DNA from: Vibrio sp. AND4
Lineage (GTDB): Bacteria > Pseudomonadota > Gammaproteobacteria > Enterobacterales > Vibrionaceae
Direction of reading: 5' to 3'
Assembly (NCBI RefSeq): GCF_000171815.1
Contig: NZ_ABGR01000002.1
Location: 434,001-498,000 of the forward strand
Length of the DNA: 64,000 bases
The notes beneath the pieces are model-generated. The model saw nothing but the letters and a program-made list of their open reading frames with translations. It ran no database searches and was not told where the DNA came from. Shown one piece after another: positions 38,201-45,902 of the stretch. Made by a program: the position numbers and the translations under genes. How positions within the stretch are numbered: the stretch's first letter is position 1; each line of letters opens with the position of its first letter.

Positions 38201-38430
38201 AGAGGCTTACGACTTAACTCAAACTTACTGAACACATTATAGGAAATACCATTTTTCGCCTTCGCAGGCACCAAAATATCAAAGTTGCTCGACGAATTCT
38301 GGCGCACCTGAGTATCGGTCCTATTGGATAGACCAAAACTCGATGCCAATGCGTGGCCCGTAAATAAACTCGCCGAAAGGAGAGAAATAAGTGCAAATTT
38401 TACTGATTTTCTAACCGACTTCATTTCCAT
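35239..38430 (-). CDS. TpsA/CdiA-type N-terminal polypeptide with TPS domain (unit 1)
   Basis: 1063 aa. Signal peptide (about 1-29, ending HALA), then a two-partner-secretion domain: NGISYNVFSKFEL, ADLIVIESNNI, ADILFITRSASG and CEQCSFDNVGR align with the CdiA/FHA order, including the paired CxxC seen in CdiA-type domains. The usual NPNGI motif is replaced by TRSASG. Then haemagglutinin beta-repeats follow. After about residue 700 the sequence differs strongly from the unit 2 paralogue, whereas the first 650 residues are nearly the same. There is no toxin domain; the chain ends just before a second gene that carries on the exoprotein. The ATG at 38430 has AAAGGC ahead. No TpsB gene is in the window. 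Confidence 0.82.
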   Translation of the reverse strand: MEMKSVRKSVKFALISLLSASLFTGHALASSFGLSNRTDTQVRQNSSSNFDILVPAKAKNGISYNVFSKFELSRKPLTIVNTDDTSGGIRGTGKADLIVIESNNISLKNQFTILGPSADILFITRSASGKLSCEQCSFDNVGRVTMAAATPSYAPNAKTINSVGDLTTVGGGKVSVKGLVSPGLQSLELIAENMDTSGIIDTNLRANNHSESGMIIAERGSEVVGAGGINMFTGRLKVSYADLAVRAATLSTAWSTIKGKFRAATITIASPNNIAIDADMSTMSDALSTSQHHGKLYAPEEGIFVQSLGKYKRSSQQNIHINANARLASDNHLSLKSSSTIRILNQGNKQAKVIGGDITLIARNDVHQQGYIIADDVKISANQFINNGVVESASIDVQTEKSIYNSFGGKVLGKNVTLYSKSGAVINGSRADKTVYLDDALTIGGEGYEVNKQFGILQSLKELSVIKTAIGASTVSASIFADNINIQAKRIENINPYHLVKTNSVNWDAGIRVDGIKANQVAIEAERSLKLRASEYVLNSSAIIGLNSDGEFLVNSPVFSNERYEISFESYPYRIVEYSSDNNKKDMSNYKYGTETKILTYSPPGRVYSFGDFQFSRGGTNDVKEMENSKLFNKVSYLQIFKDSSFFNSDIKSISLAIGSNYTKYDFKGVTDCLKYQKCNLKDVMTRTDLENLLSLKGNVSGVKGQLNSEVELTVANIEPLFLDVKKIINNIVSNYVEKNKVSLEDYFNINNKSPYGSIGFFNDLTDYEFQLHDLSRIGDYVEGKVRLCYTLKKEYHSEAWAEAFKEKTCHQNHKKLKENWKLIYDELLAKRKFGSTGYTLSQLEEAAERYLSFTFGTFKTVKEAEEYERARLNVGLSTPDGAYSFLRSYTWFIIDTSGDETVNIIAKSNRIEIAYRVFFSFYSPSSGMTPDDEGISHKKVQLELGVLEKFINHNSLGEEIKNKNIALTKTQQITAINNLLRTITPEGSKQPIVADDEEKFSRIIVYESHEVNGSNVKVNFKRIYPRLILGGPGNYSRNKLEYKKVNESIVVTQGQLSHYLDK

Positions 38431-38924
38431 ATTAAGCCTTTATAATGTCAGACTAACTAATTATTGTGATACTTGGTAATAACATTTTCTATTAATTACA
38501 AATTAAAGGACTGATAATAAAATAAAAACAACATTTTTAATTACTTTTATCTCACTTATTTAATAAACACTTCTAATTTTATGAATAGGCGAAATTAATA
38601 TTCGACGCACCGTTTGGACCAACTACGTTATTGTAATTTTTATCAAGACTACCAACTGACTTTCAACATTAGCGGAGTATCATACACACTTGAATGTAAA
38701 ATAAAACCAAAGTTTTAACAAAGCACAAACAAAAACCATACCACATTCATATTTTTAATATTGACAATAAATCATATGCACAACTTATTTCGACAATTTA
38801 GCCAATAGCAGTGCCATAAACAAAATAACGTTTTTCCACTCAAAGTTAATAATAATCTAAATAATTTATCGTAAAACTAAAATAAGAACCTTAGTCTATA
38901 TTCCCTTCTTATTAAAAGACTGTT
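38431..38924. other. Promoter region and right edge of unit 1
   Basis: About 490 bp without a gene. The part next to TpsA1 is similar to the region ahead of TpsA2 (around 49035-49090). From about 38660 to 38920 there are matches with 50985-51240, such as a TAGCGGxGTAT stretch and a CAATTTAGxCAATAG stretch. It is thus the counterpart of the right end of unit 2, without the small genes between. Confidence 0.6.
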
Positions 38925-39004
38925 AATCCAAATCATAACGTTTGCTGACCAGGCATTAAAAAAACTTCTTTATAAGCATTCTGCCAGTATAAAGGAACAG
39001 TAAG

Positions 39005-39397
39005 ATACACTTACAAACTCAATCTCATACATACTCTCGTTACAACGTATTAGCGCAGGCAACCCAGCCTATGGTCGTATCTGACCAACTGCTTTCTAAG
39101 TTGGCCGTTTTGTCGCAACAACAGCAGTGGATCCTCTTTACCGCTGAGTACCCTCGCCCTGATTTTGAGCAACTTTCTGCTTCTCACATCCGCTGTCAAA
39201 ACATTATTCAGATCAAGCCATCTCAACAGCTTTCTGAAGTCGAAATCGTGATTAAAGCTATTCAGTCTGGTAACGCCAGCGCCGTTGTCGCATCAAGCAA
39301 GATTGCATCAATGAATCAAGCCATGCTCCGCGATATTGCGCAACGCTATCAGTGTGAAGTCTTTTTCGTCGAAGGCAGAGTGAACAAGTACCACTAA
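39005..39397 (+). pseudogene. Degenerate sulA-like copy, start codon and SOS box lost
   Basis: Same 393-bp length as the intact gene at 31919, with no frameshift or internal stop. The start codon ATG is ATA here, and the SOS box reads CTTTATAAGCATTCTG, without either conserved triplet. An in-frame ATG at 39071 leaves 108 codons (MVVSDQLLSK...), without any ribosome-binding site close by. It probably is not expressed as the full protein, although the coding part is still well kept, so the duplication is recent or the remainder is under some constraint. Confidence 0.8.
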
Positions 39398-39426
39398 CAA
39401 GATCGACGTTATCCATCCTGCATCTC

Positions 39427-39450
39427 GCCTCCTTCAAGGAGGCTTTTTTT
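39427..39450 (+). terminator. Terminator after the sulA-like pseudogene
   Basis: Same GCCTCCTT/AAGGAGGC stem with T run as at 32341. Confidence 0.88.
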
Positions 39451-39515
39451 GTTCACAGCTCAACGCCAAGGCGACAATCGCGGCCTATTTTGAAAAAACA
39501 GGAGTTAGCTCGATC

Positions 39516-39546
39516 AAAAAAGGCCCCAAAGAGGGCCTTTGCTTTT
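39516..39546. terminator. Terminator after the small secreted-protein genes
   Basis: AAAGGCCC and GGGCCTTT pair around a short loop with A and T runs on either side. It can end the minus-strand run of exoprotein, immunity and small genes. Confidence 0.82.
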
Positions 39547-39601
39547 ATTACATTACTCGATAGTAATCGCTCTAACAGCCGCATACTTATTTGCCGAATT
39601 T

Positions 39602-39949
39602 TTAATCAAGTGATTCTCTTATCATGACATAGTGTGGCTTCTCAGAAGCCGTATAGCGCTTTATGTCACTGCATTTTTTAAGATTGTAATATTGCATCAT
39701 CAGTGGCTTTTGAGTTGTCACAGCAGTCAAAGCCATTGAAACCCACGATTTACACGTATCAGGCGTGATACCATTTTTAGTTTTACTGACGCTACACAAA
39801 CCGACAGACGATGCCCACGAGGTATTAATAATTAGTGAGCCATCACTTTGTATCCAAGCATCAGTGACAGTGCCTTTACAGTGTATGGAATCCGCACAAA
39901 AAGCAGATACTGAAAAAAACCACAGCAGTAAAAACCATTTTGTTTTCAT
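39602..39949 (-). CDS. Small secreted protein, family of ~110 aa (member 1)
   Basis: 115 aa with a clear signal peptide (MKTKWFLLLWFFSVSAFCA). Mature part has four cysteines and the family pattern of this region: a beta-rich first half, then DTCKSWVSMALTAVTTQKPLMMQYYN. It is most like the 116-aa protein at 50163 (both have HCKG/TCVG then GLC, then TCK/TCR, then KKC/KDC). The helix-then-strand segment (S..L.A.TT.K.V..Y) resembles the B subunit of subtilase cytotoxin (SubB) and related OB-fold toxin subunits; this is a suggestion, not a recognised match. It ends the minus-strand run after the immunity gene. Confidence 0.7.
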   Translation of the reverse strand: MKTKWFLLLWFFSVSAFCADSIHCKGTVTDAWIQSDGSLIINTSWASSVGLCSVSKTKNGITPDTCKSWVSMALTAVTTQKPLMMQYYNLKKCSDIKRYTASEKPHYVMIRESLD

Positions 39950-39960
39950 ATTGAACCTTT

Positions 39961-40299
39961 CTATTTAGGGAAGGCAAAAATACCTTCGATGGAGCAATGC
40001 CACCAACCTTTATGATTGGTTTCTTGATAACGAATATTCCCTTTAAAATTTTTGGTAGCCATCATTGTCAGTAGGAGTGAATAAAGCTCCTTGTAATTAG
40101 GGTTAGATTTACTGAGTCGTCCGCCCTTATTACGGTTACAGTTAGGCATAGCGCCCTGTTGAAACTCAATATAAAGGCCATCACCAGCGTCATGATAAAA
40201 TGAAACTGGGTATAATTTTTCAATCGGTGGCCCTGTTTTAATTTCAGCGTGAGAAGAAAAAGAGCCAAGTATTGCGGCCACAAGCAAACATTTTTTCAT
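39961..40299 (-). CDS. Small secreted protein, family of ~110 aa (member 2)
   Basis: 112 aa, signal peptide MKKCLLVAAILGSFSSHA. Two mature cysteines (NCNRN and HCSIE). It contains EKLYPVSFY and YKELYSLLLTMMATKNFKGNIRY, and so belongs with the 110-aa protein at 49320 (MKKCLLAIAV..., TKLYPHNSGF). It lies 11 bp upstream of member 1 in the same run. Function unknown. Confidence 0.7.
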   Translation of the reverse strand: MKKCLLVAAILGSFSSHAEIKTGPPIEKLYPVSFYHDAGDGLYIEFQQGAMPNCNRNKGGRLSKSNPNYKELYSLLLTMMATKNFKGNIRYQETNHKGWWHCSIEGIFAFPK

Positions 40300-40312
40300 T
40301 ATTAATCCCCTA

Positions 40313-40636
40313 TTAACCTACTGGATCAACTTGGTTGATCACGCAAAATGAAGAGCCATTTTGCATGCCCGATGTATAAACAGTTACCCGTCGTTTGTCT
40401 GCAATCCAAAGGGCCAGTGTGGTTGACGTCATTGCACTGTATTCTTGTTTAACTAACATCCAACCATAAGGAGAACCCTCGCAGTTATCCGGTAAGCCGG
40501 TGTCTAACATAATCATTAAACCTTGTGTCGTTGTGGTTAGGTTTTTGATATTCCCTGACAAATAGGTCGACGCGCCAAAAGACACGGGAGACAAAAGCAG
40601 CATCCCAATAACAAAAGTTCTAATTGCTCTACGCAT
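40313..40636 (-). CDS. Small secreted protein, family of ~110 aa (member 3)
   Basis: 107 aa, signal peptide MRRAIRTFVIGMLLLSPVSFGA. Two mature cysteines (NCEGS, FCVIN). Keeps the family segment EYSAMTSTTLALWIADKRRVTVY between the cysteines. First of three consecutive small genes; 233 bp downstream of the immunity gene. Unknown role; it could be a secreted accessory or B-subunit-like protein. Confidence 0.68.
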   Translation of the reverse strand: MRRAIRTFVIGMLLLSPVSFGASTYLSGNIKNLTTTTQGLMIMLDTGLPDNCEGSPYGWMLVKQEYSAMTSTTLALWIADKRRVTVYTSGMQNGSSFCVINQVDPVG

Positions 40637-40869
40637 ACTTACAATACTCTTTCCATAAATAACAATATGTTTTTCATTGTTAGTTTCATTACTAAATACA
40701 TTTTTTAGGTTGTAAAAAAGCCTCTAAAGAATTTAATTCTTCAGAGTACAAATAAAAGATCTTACAGTTTTTTATTACCGTCGTCCGACTTTACTATAGA
40801 AAACCAGATAAGATTACTCACCCTAGTTACAAACTTCTTTGTACAGGGTGAGCAATAATTTCATAGGAA

Positions 40870-41766
40870 CTAGTCTTTGTATTTATTTAAAAAATCATAG
40901 TTCAACGTGGGTAGCGGTTGGGTGTAGAACGCCTCTGGTACATAGTCAGTCTCAAAACCAATGCGGTAACCATGCCTTGCAAAGGCGACTTTGGCAAGGG
41001 TGGTCAGTTGCATGGAGAAATAGCCGTGTTCTGAATCATCCAGACGTGGCTGGCTCCAATATTCATGGTGATTTTGAACTGCAGAGTACATCGCCTGCTG
41101 GTAGGTTTTTTCATTAGCGCCACCAAATACTTTCATCATCACATCGATCACTGGTAAATCAAGGTAGGTGACACTATCAGGCTTACCGTGACTCACCGAC
41201 TCAGAAGCACTAAGGTTGACGTACTCCTGAATCAAATCCATGGGCTCGCCATCACTCAAGCTGAAAACACACCCGAGCAACCTAATGAAGGTATCACCAG
41301 ATTCGTTCCGCCATTTAACTTGCGGGTGATCCACGATTTTAACGAAGCGTCTTGCGCTGTCAAAATCTTCGCATAACAAGGAGCGCCATATGGATATCTC
41401 CAGGTGAGCGCCTTCAATCCCACGGCGATCCCTGTCGGAGTGAAAACCAAATGATACCTCTTTATTTGGTAACGAAATCGTAATCTTTTCGCCATCCTCC
41501 AGTAAGGCATATTCAATACTTTTTGAGTCAAAATACTGCCAAGCGACGAGGGAGTGCAATGCACTGTCAATGTCAGCTAAATTCAGGTATAACGTTCTTG
41601 TGTAGATTGCAAACCCCAAATCTCCTGGGTTGACATAATTCCACTCTTCACTTTGCGCCAACCTGCGTGTGATGTTATCTGTCAAAGCCGCAATGTTTGC
41701 TGACTCATCTTTGAATACTTTCCGAGCGCCATCGTAGTTGATTGGCAGGTATTGTTGTATCGTCAT
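40870..41766 (-). CDS. Imm49-like immunity protein
   Basis: 298-aa cytoplasmic, mostly helical protein with no signal peptide. The C-terminal part with HHEYWSQPRLDDSEHGYFSMQLTTLAKVAFARHGYRIGFETDYVPEAF follows the Imm49 pattern (HxxYWS, then a short insert, then LA.LA...RG..IEVESDYLP). Imm49 proteins neutralise toxins of polymorphic toxin systems. It starts 10 bp after the stop of the nuclease-toxin gene, with AAAGAG before the ATG, the usual toxin-then-immunity order. No copy remains in unit 1, where the toxin domain is missing as well. Confidence 0.72.
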   Translation of the reverse strand: MTIQQYLPINYDGARKVFKDESANIAALTDNITRRLAQSEEWNYVNPGDLGFAIYTRTLYLNLADIDSALHSLVAWQYFDSKSIEYALLEDGEKITISLPNKEVSFGFHSDRDRRGIEGAHLEISIWRSLLCEDFDSARRFVKIVDHPQVKWRNESGDTFIRLLGCVFSLSDGEPMDLIQEYVNLSASESVSHGKPDSVTYLDLPVIDVMMKVFGGANEKTYQQAMYSAVQNHHEYWSQPRLDDSEHGYFSMQLTTLAKVAFARHGYRIGFETDYVPEAFYTQPLPTLNYDFLNKYKD

Positions 41767-41776
41767 TTATTACTCT

Positions 41777-44700
41777 TTATTGAAAAAATCGAATCGCTGC
41801 ATCGTTTAAGTTTTCTTGAGCATCAAAGCGCTGCTCAACCGCAATGTAACTCTGCTTAACGTTAGGGTTATCCATTAATGCAAGTGTATCACCGAGTTCT
41901 CTCACCCCCTCACGGGCTTTACTGTCTAGGTTAGAGTTTCTAGAGTCACTATCAAAACGCTTTCTCATTTCGTTGTCGGTTCGACCCATATATTCCTCAC
42001 TGCCCTGCTGAGCATGGACTACATTACCTCTGTCGTCAGCACCGACCACAGCATGCCCATAGCTACCAGCACCACCTTTCGCTTCTATCCTCACAACCTC
42101 TAAAGAGCCATCAGGTCTCTCAACTTTAGCAATAAAGTCATACTGGTTGTTTTTTGCGTTACTGACATAATCATAATTTGAGCGCATCATGGTAACTTTA
42201 CAATCCTGACAATAGTTTTCAACCGTATGCATTGCACGAGCTTCACCCAGAGCCTCACTTAAATCGCGTGCCTGCTGCTTTAGCGCGTTGGCACGCTGCC
42301 TATTGAGCGTTGATGATTTAATGTCTTGAGTAATACCCTTTCTGATTTCGACCATTTGCTCCACTGTTACTGTTTTAGGGTAACGCCCAGGGTCATTAGA
42401 GTCATAGAGCGGGTTATCTAACACTCGCTCCTTAAATGTACGGTCTCCATATAAATCGCCAGAAAAGCGATTCTTATCTGCTGTCATCTTATAATTATCA
42501 TCATCGGGCACATTGATTCTTTTTCCATCTTTATTAGCGAACCGCCCATTTTCTGTGAGGATGTTTCCTTTTTTGGTCTCTTCAGCCACTTTATCCTTAG
42601 TAATCGTTGAGTTGGGGTAATTTTCTAAATATTCGTCATGTCTTTTGAAGTTTTCAGCCAAATCATTGAGCTTCGCCATCATAATTGGCTTTTCTATACC
42701 GCTATGGTCCTCAAGCAAATCATCTAAGAAATCGCCACCTGCACCAGCGGGTTGTAGCTCAAGTTGCAGGCGATTGGAGTCAGGATGAGCTTTAATAAGT
42801 ACGTATAATTGTTCCTTCAGCTCTTGAAGGGATTTTGCATCAAAGTCTAGGTATTTACCTCCTAATCGAGACAATCCCATTTCGATGAGCAAATCCTTTG
42901 AACTGTTAATTAACCACGCACGTTTCTGAGCATCCGTTATCGTATGATAGTTTTTTGCAAGATCTTTGAGATTTTGGATAGTTTCAATAACGGTGTATAT
43001 CGTCATTGCAATAGAAACGACTTCGACCAATAACATAACGAAAGGTACAAAGTTATTTTGCGCAGCATTTTCGGCTGTATTTGCAGCAATATTGACGTCC
43101 AGACCAGCAAGCATTGCGGTAAGACCGGCGGACAACTTGGCAGCATTGACAGAATCGCCAGCGATGATTTTTATATTTTCAAAATCTTCTGAAGTAGGAC
43201 GATATCGGAGTTGTTCAAGTTTCTGTCTTGCTGCTTCTTGTTGCGCTGCAGTCAAGTTTTCCATGTCAACATCGTAAGGTAACCCTAGTTCCTTCATTGC
43301 ATTTAACATTTCGCGTTGCTCATCACTGAGTAGAGCATCTGTATAAATGAACGAAGCGGCTTCGCCTACAACGCCACCAACCGCACCACTGGTACAGGCA
43401 TTCTTGCGATCATCGGCATCATTGATTTCGTCTGTCGCGACACCGAGCGCACAGCCTAACGCAGCGTGAGAAACATAACGCATTGCCTCATTAAAACGCC
43501 CTTCACTGGTTAACGAGCCAATCTTATTCGCTACTTTGGCGCCGAGTTTTGAGGTGGCCATGTGCATCGCAGATTTTTTCCAACTGTCGAAGAAATCTTT
43601 GGAGCCATCGCCGTTGATAATAGTCTGTATACCCGAACTCACAGCAGACTGAATAACAACATCACCAGCTTGCTGAGCCAGAACAGCAGGGTCCCATGAG
43701 TTGCTGTTTCCAGCCCCTTGTTCGAAGAAATTTAAGCCTTGCGTTTGCAGATAATTCAGTGTCCCAGCTGTAATCGCAGAAGTCGCTATCGACCTTAGGT
43801 ATTCCTTTTCAGTCAAAGCCTCTAACGCATCATCTAAGCTGTTACCAGCGGCAACTGAACTGATAACTGAAGTTACAATGGATACTTCGATCGCTTTTAA
43901 GCCAGCAAGCATGGCTCCCTGCAAGCCCCCAATTGCGGCTCCGCCAGCAGGCGACAATGCAATAGACACAGCGATAGAAATCATTGCCATTGGGCCGGGG
44001 CCTAAGGCACGTGAGGTGTCTTTTTTGTTGATATGAACCAGCTTTTTATATACCAACTCCGCGTTGTCACGATATTCTGGATCATCATACAGCTCGGCCA
44101 TCCAACGAAGATCCGGTGCTTTTCGGAACTTATCTAACACCTCATCCAAGGTTTGGTTATCTCTCATGCCCAACTCAAGCGTTAAACCCTTGGTCGCATG
44201 AATATTCACACCTCCGACTATGCTGTTGTACACGGCATTGTCGTTTTGACGGTCAATTGTGGTCGTCTTAACTCGCCAAAAGTTTTTATGCACTTTTTGC
44301 TGGAAGAAGTGATCCTGTTCCTTAGCAAGGAGAAGATTTACCTTTCCACTGTGCGCGGATATATTCGCCCCTTCTTGTGATGTCAATTTAACCGCTTTTA
44401 AATTGATATCACCAAAGTCAGAGGCGATTACAACGCTCTTACCCGCCTCTAAAGCAGAACGGATTGCGATAGATTGGAACTGGCTCTCTTGCAAAGAGGT
44501 TCTACCTACTTTACCGCTTTTAGAAGATTGGTATTGATCGAAGCTGTTAAGAATATGAACTCCTTGAGAAGCAAGAATTGACAACACCCCCTCGTCAGCA
44601 ATAAGTTCCGATGCGATAATTTGTACCTGCCCAGACGCCATCAAGAAAATGCTGTCTTTTGCTTCTAGCTTGGAGCCATAGTGCTCAAGGAATGACTCTC

Positions 44701-45889
44701 TCTCGTGATAGCCACCGACCCACTCATTTCTAGAATAGGTTGTATCTTGGCTTTCTATCTGGATGCTCCCCCCGGCACTCAACTTGATAACATTCGCCGA
44801 CATATCTGAGCCCCGGATCTTAATATCACCAGAGGTCTGAATAGAGATCGTGCCATCGGCACTCACTTGAGCAATTTGTCCTAAGCGAGTCCCTTGTTCA
44901 TACTTGGTTGCATATCGATGTACCATCGTCTTTTGGCCATATTGATGCGCAATAATATCAACATTACCTTTAGAGGCTTCTAGACTACCCGTATTAAATA
45001 AGGTCCCCCCAACATTTAGGTTTAGGTCTTCATCTGCAATAACTTTTGCGTGTTCGCCGACAGAGAGATTATCCGTTGCATTGAGAAAGGCGTTACGTCG
45101 TGTGAGCAATGTACCCGAGTTAACAGTGATATTACGGAAGTTGGCGTAATCCCCTGAAACTTCTACAGTGTGACCCGCAATTTTTGCACTATTGATGGTG
45201 GAATCGGTTAAATGCAACACAGGAACCAATACTTGTTCACCATTAATATTGCGCAGTTCTGGCCAAATGAAATCATGCGCGAAAGTATTTACTTGTTGTC
45301 GAGTTACCTTTTCACCGTATTTTACGGAGTAGTTTGCCGCAAAACTTTTCGCATTCTGGTACAAGTAATTAATCTGTTCCTTTTCAGTCCTTGGATCAAT
45401 TTGGTTTGCACCTGACTGGTAAATGGACATTTTTGGCAAGATTAAACGATCAATTTCGCGTTGCATCTGCATACGAATTAAGCGCGCCTGGACGAACTTA
45501 TCACCGATTCTTTTATCAACCGGATAATGCGGGAATATAACGGTTATATCACCTACAGCTATCGGAATCATAAGTGGCTCAGGCAAACCTGATTTATTAT
45601 CGTTCAAAAGAGTTTTGTGGAACGATACTAAGTCTTGAGCCGTCTCAACTTGGTTGCTCGTGATGTAATACGCTTTTTCAAACTGACGTTCCCGGTTATA
45701 AACACGAGAAAACTGAGGAGACGCATTTACATTAGTGGTAATAGTCGCATCATTGATCACCTCTGCCGCACTCGCCACTCCAGGTAATACAATTTGACCG
45801 ACCATGATAAAGCTTAATAGGTATGACGTACATTTTTGCCACAATGGAGGTGGTAGGTCTGCCATAATCTCATTCGATTTATAATTCAT
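41777..45889 (-). CDS. Toxin-carrying exoprotein polypeptide with PD-(D/E)XK-type nuclease C-terminus (unit 2)
   Basis: 1370 aa. N-terminal leader with LLSFIMVGQIVLPGVASA as its own signal peptide; haemagglutinin-type beta-repeats to about residue 560; a DUF637-like pretoxin region rich in Ala/Gly (ISIAVSIALSPAGGAAIGG, SSVAAGNSLDDALEALTEKEYLRSIATSAITAG). The C-terminal toxin includes YDFIAKVERP then VVRIEAKGG: D1250, E1268 and K1270 give the D...ExK signature of PD-(D/E)XK nucleases, and HAQQGSEEYM after it is typical of this toxin subclass. It follows the TPS-domain polypeptide by 13 bp and precedes the Imm49-like gene by 10 bp. Start at 45889 (MNYKSNEIMADL) chosen for position and GAGT ahead. 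Confidence 0.8.
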   Translation of the reverse strand: MNYKSNEIMADLPPPLWQKCTSYLLSFIMVGQIVLPGVASAAEVINDATITTNVNASPQFSRVYNRERQFEKAYYITSNQVETAQDLVSFHKTLLNDNKSGLPEPLMIPIAVGDITVIFPHYPVDKRIGDKFVQARLIRMQMQREIDRLILPKMSIYQSGANQIDPRTEKEQINYLYQNAKSFAANYSVKYGEKVTRQQVNTFAHDFIWPELRNINGEQVLVPVLHLTDSTINSAKIAGHTVEVSGDYANFRNITVNSGTLLTRRNAFLNATDNLSVGEHAKVIADEDLNLNVGGTLFNTGSLEASKGNVDIIAHQYGQKTMVHRYATKYEQGTRLGQIAQVSADGTISIQTSGDIKIRGSDMSANVIKLSAGGSIQIESQDTTYSRNEWVGGYHERESFLEHYGSKLEAKDSIFLMASGQVQIIASELIADEGVLSILASQGVHILNSFDQYQSSKSGKVGRTSLQESQFQSIAIRSALEAGKSVVIASDFGDINLKAVKLTSQEGANISAHSGKVNLLLAKEQDHFFQQKVHKNFWRVKTTTIDRQNDNAVYNSIVGGVNIHATKGLTLELGMRDNQTLDEVLDKFRKAPDLRWMAELYDDPEYRDNAELVYKKLVHINKKDTSRALGPGPMAMISIAVSIALSPAGGAAIGGLQGAMLAGLKAIEVSIVTSVISSVAAGNSLDDALEALTEKEYLRSIATSAITAGTLNYLQTQGLNFFEQGAGNSNSWDPAVLAQQAGDVVIQSAVSSGIQTIINGDGSKDFFDSWKKSAMHMATSKLGAKVANKIGSLTSEGRFNEAMRYVSHAALGCALGVATDEINDADDRKNACTSGAVGGVVGEAASFIYTDALLSDEQREMLNAMKELGLPYDVDMENLTAAQQEAARQKLEQLRYRPTSEDFENIKIIAGDSVNAAKLSAGLTAMLAGLDVNIAANTAENAAQNNFVPFVMLLVEVVSIAMTIYTVIETIQNLKDLAKNYHTITDAQKRAWLINSSKDLLIEMGLSRLGGKYLDFDAKSLQELKEQLYVLIKAHPDSNRLQLELQPAGAGGDFLDDLLEDHSGIEKPIMMAKLNDLAENFKRHDEYLENYPNSTITKDKVAEETKKGNILTENGRFANKDGKRINVPDDDNYKMTADKNRFSGDLYGDRTFKERVLDNPLYDSNDPGRYPKTVTVEQMVEIRKGITQDIKSSTLNRQRANALKQQARDLSEALGEARAMHTVENYCQDCKVTMMRSNYDYVSNAKNNQYDFIAKVERPDGSLEVVRIEAKGGAGSYGHAVVGADDRGNVVHAQQGSEEYMGRTDNEMRKRFDSDSRNSNLDSKAREGVRELGDTLALMDNPNVKQSYIAVEQRFDAQENLNDAAIRFFQ

Positions 45890-45902
45890 TTTTATTTTAC
45901 TC

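Larger units (their letters stand above)
38925..39453 (+). repeat. Direct repeat, copy 2 (degenerate sulA-like gene with flanks)
   Basis: Second copy of the 31835-32368 segment, ending at the terminator T run. Differences concentrate at its 5' side: SOS box and start codon are both altered, whereas the coding part and the terminator are almost unchanged. Confidence 0.9.

Noticed and set aside
31835..39453. Exoprotein unit 1 considered as a transposon or genomic island bounded by target-site repeats
   Set aside because: The bounding repeats are over 500 bp and contain a whole gene and terminator, and no transposase or integrase is present; tandem duplication explains it better.
39541..39601. 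Minus-strand peptide NKYAAVRAITIE after the last small secreted gene, considered as a remnant of another gene
   Set aside because: Only 18 codons between stops and in another frame from the neighbour; too short to support.
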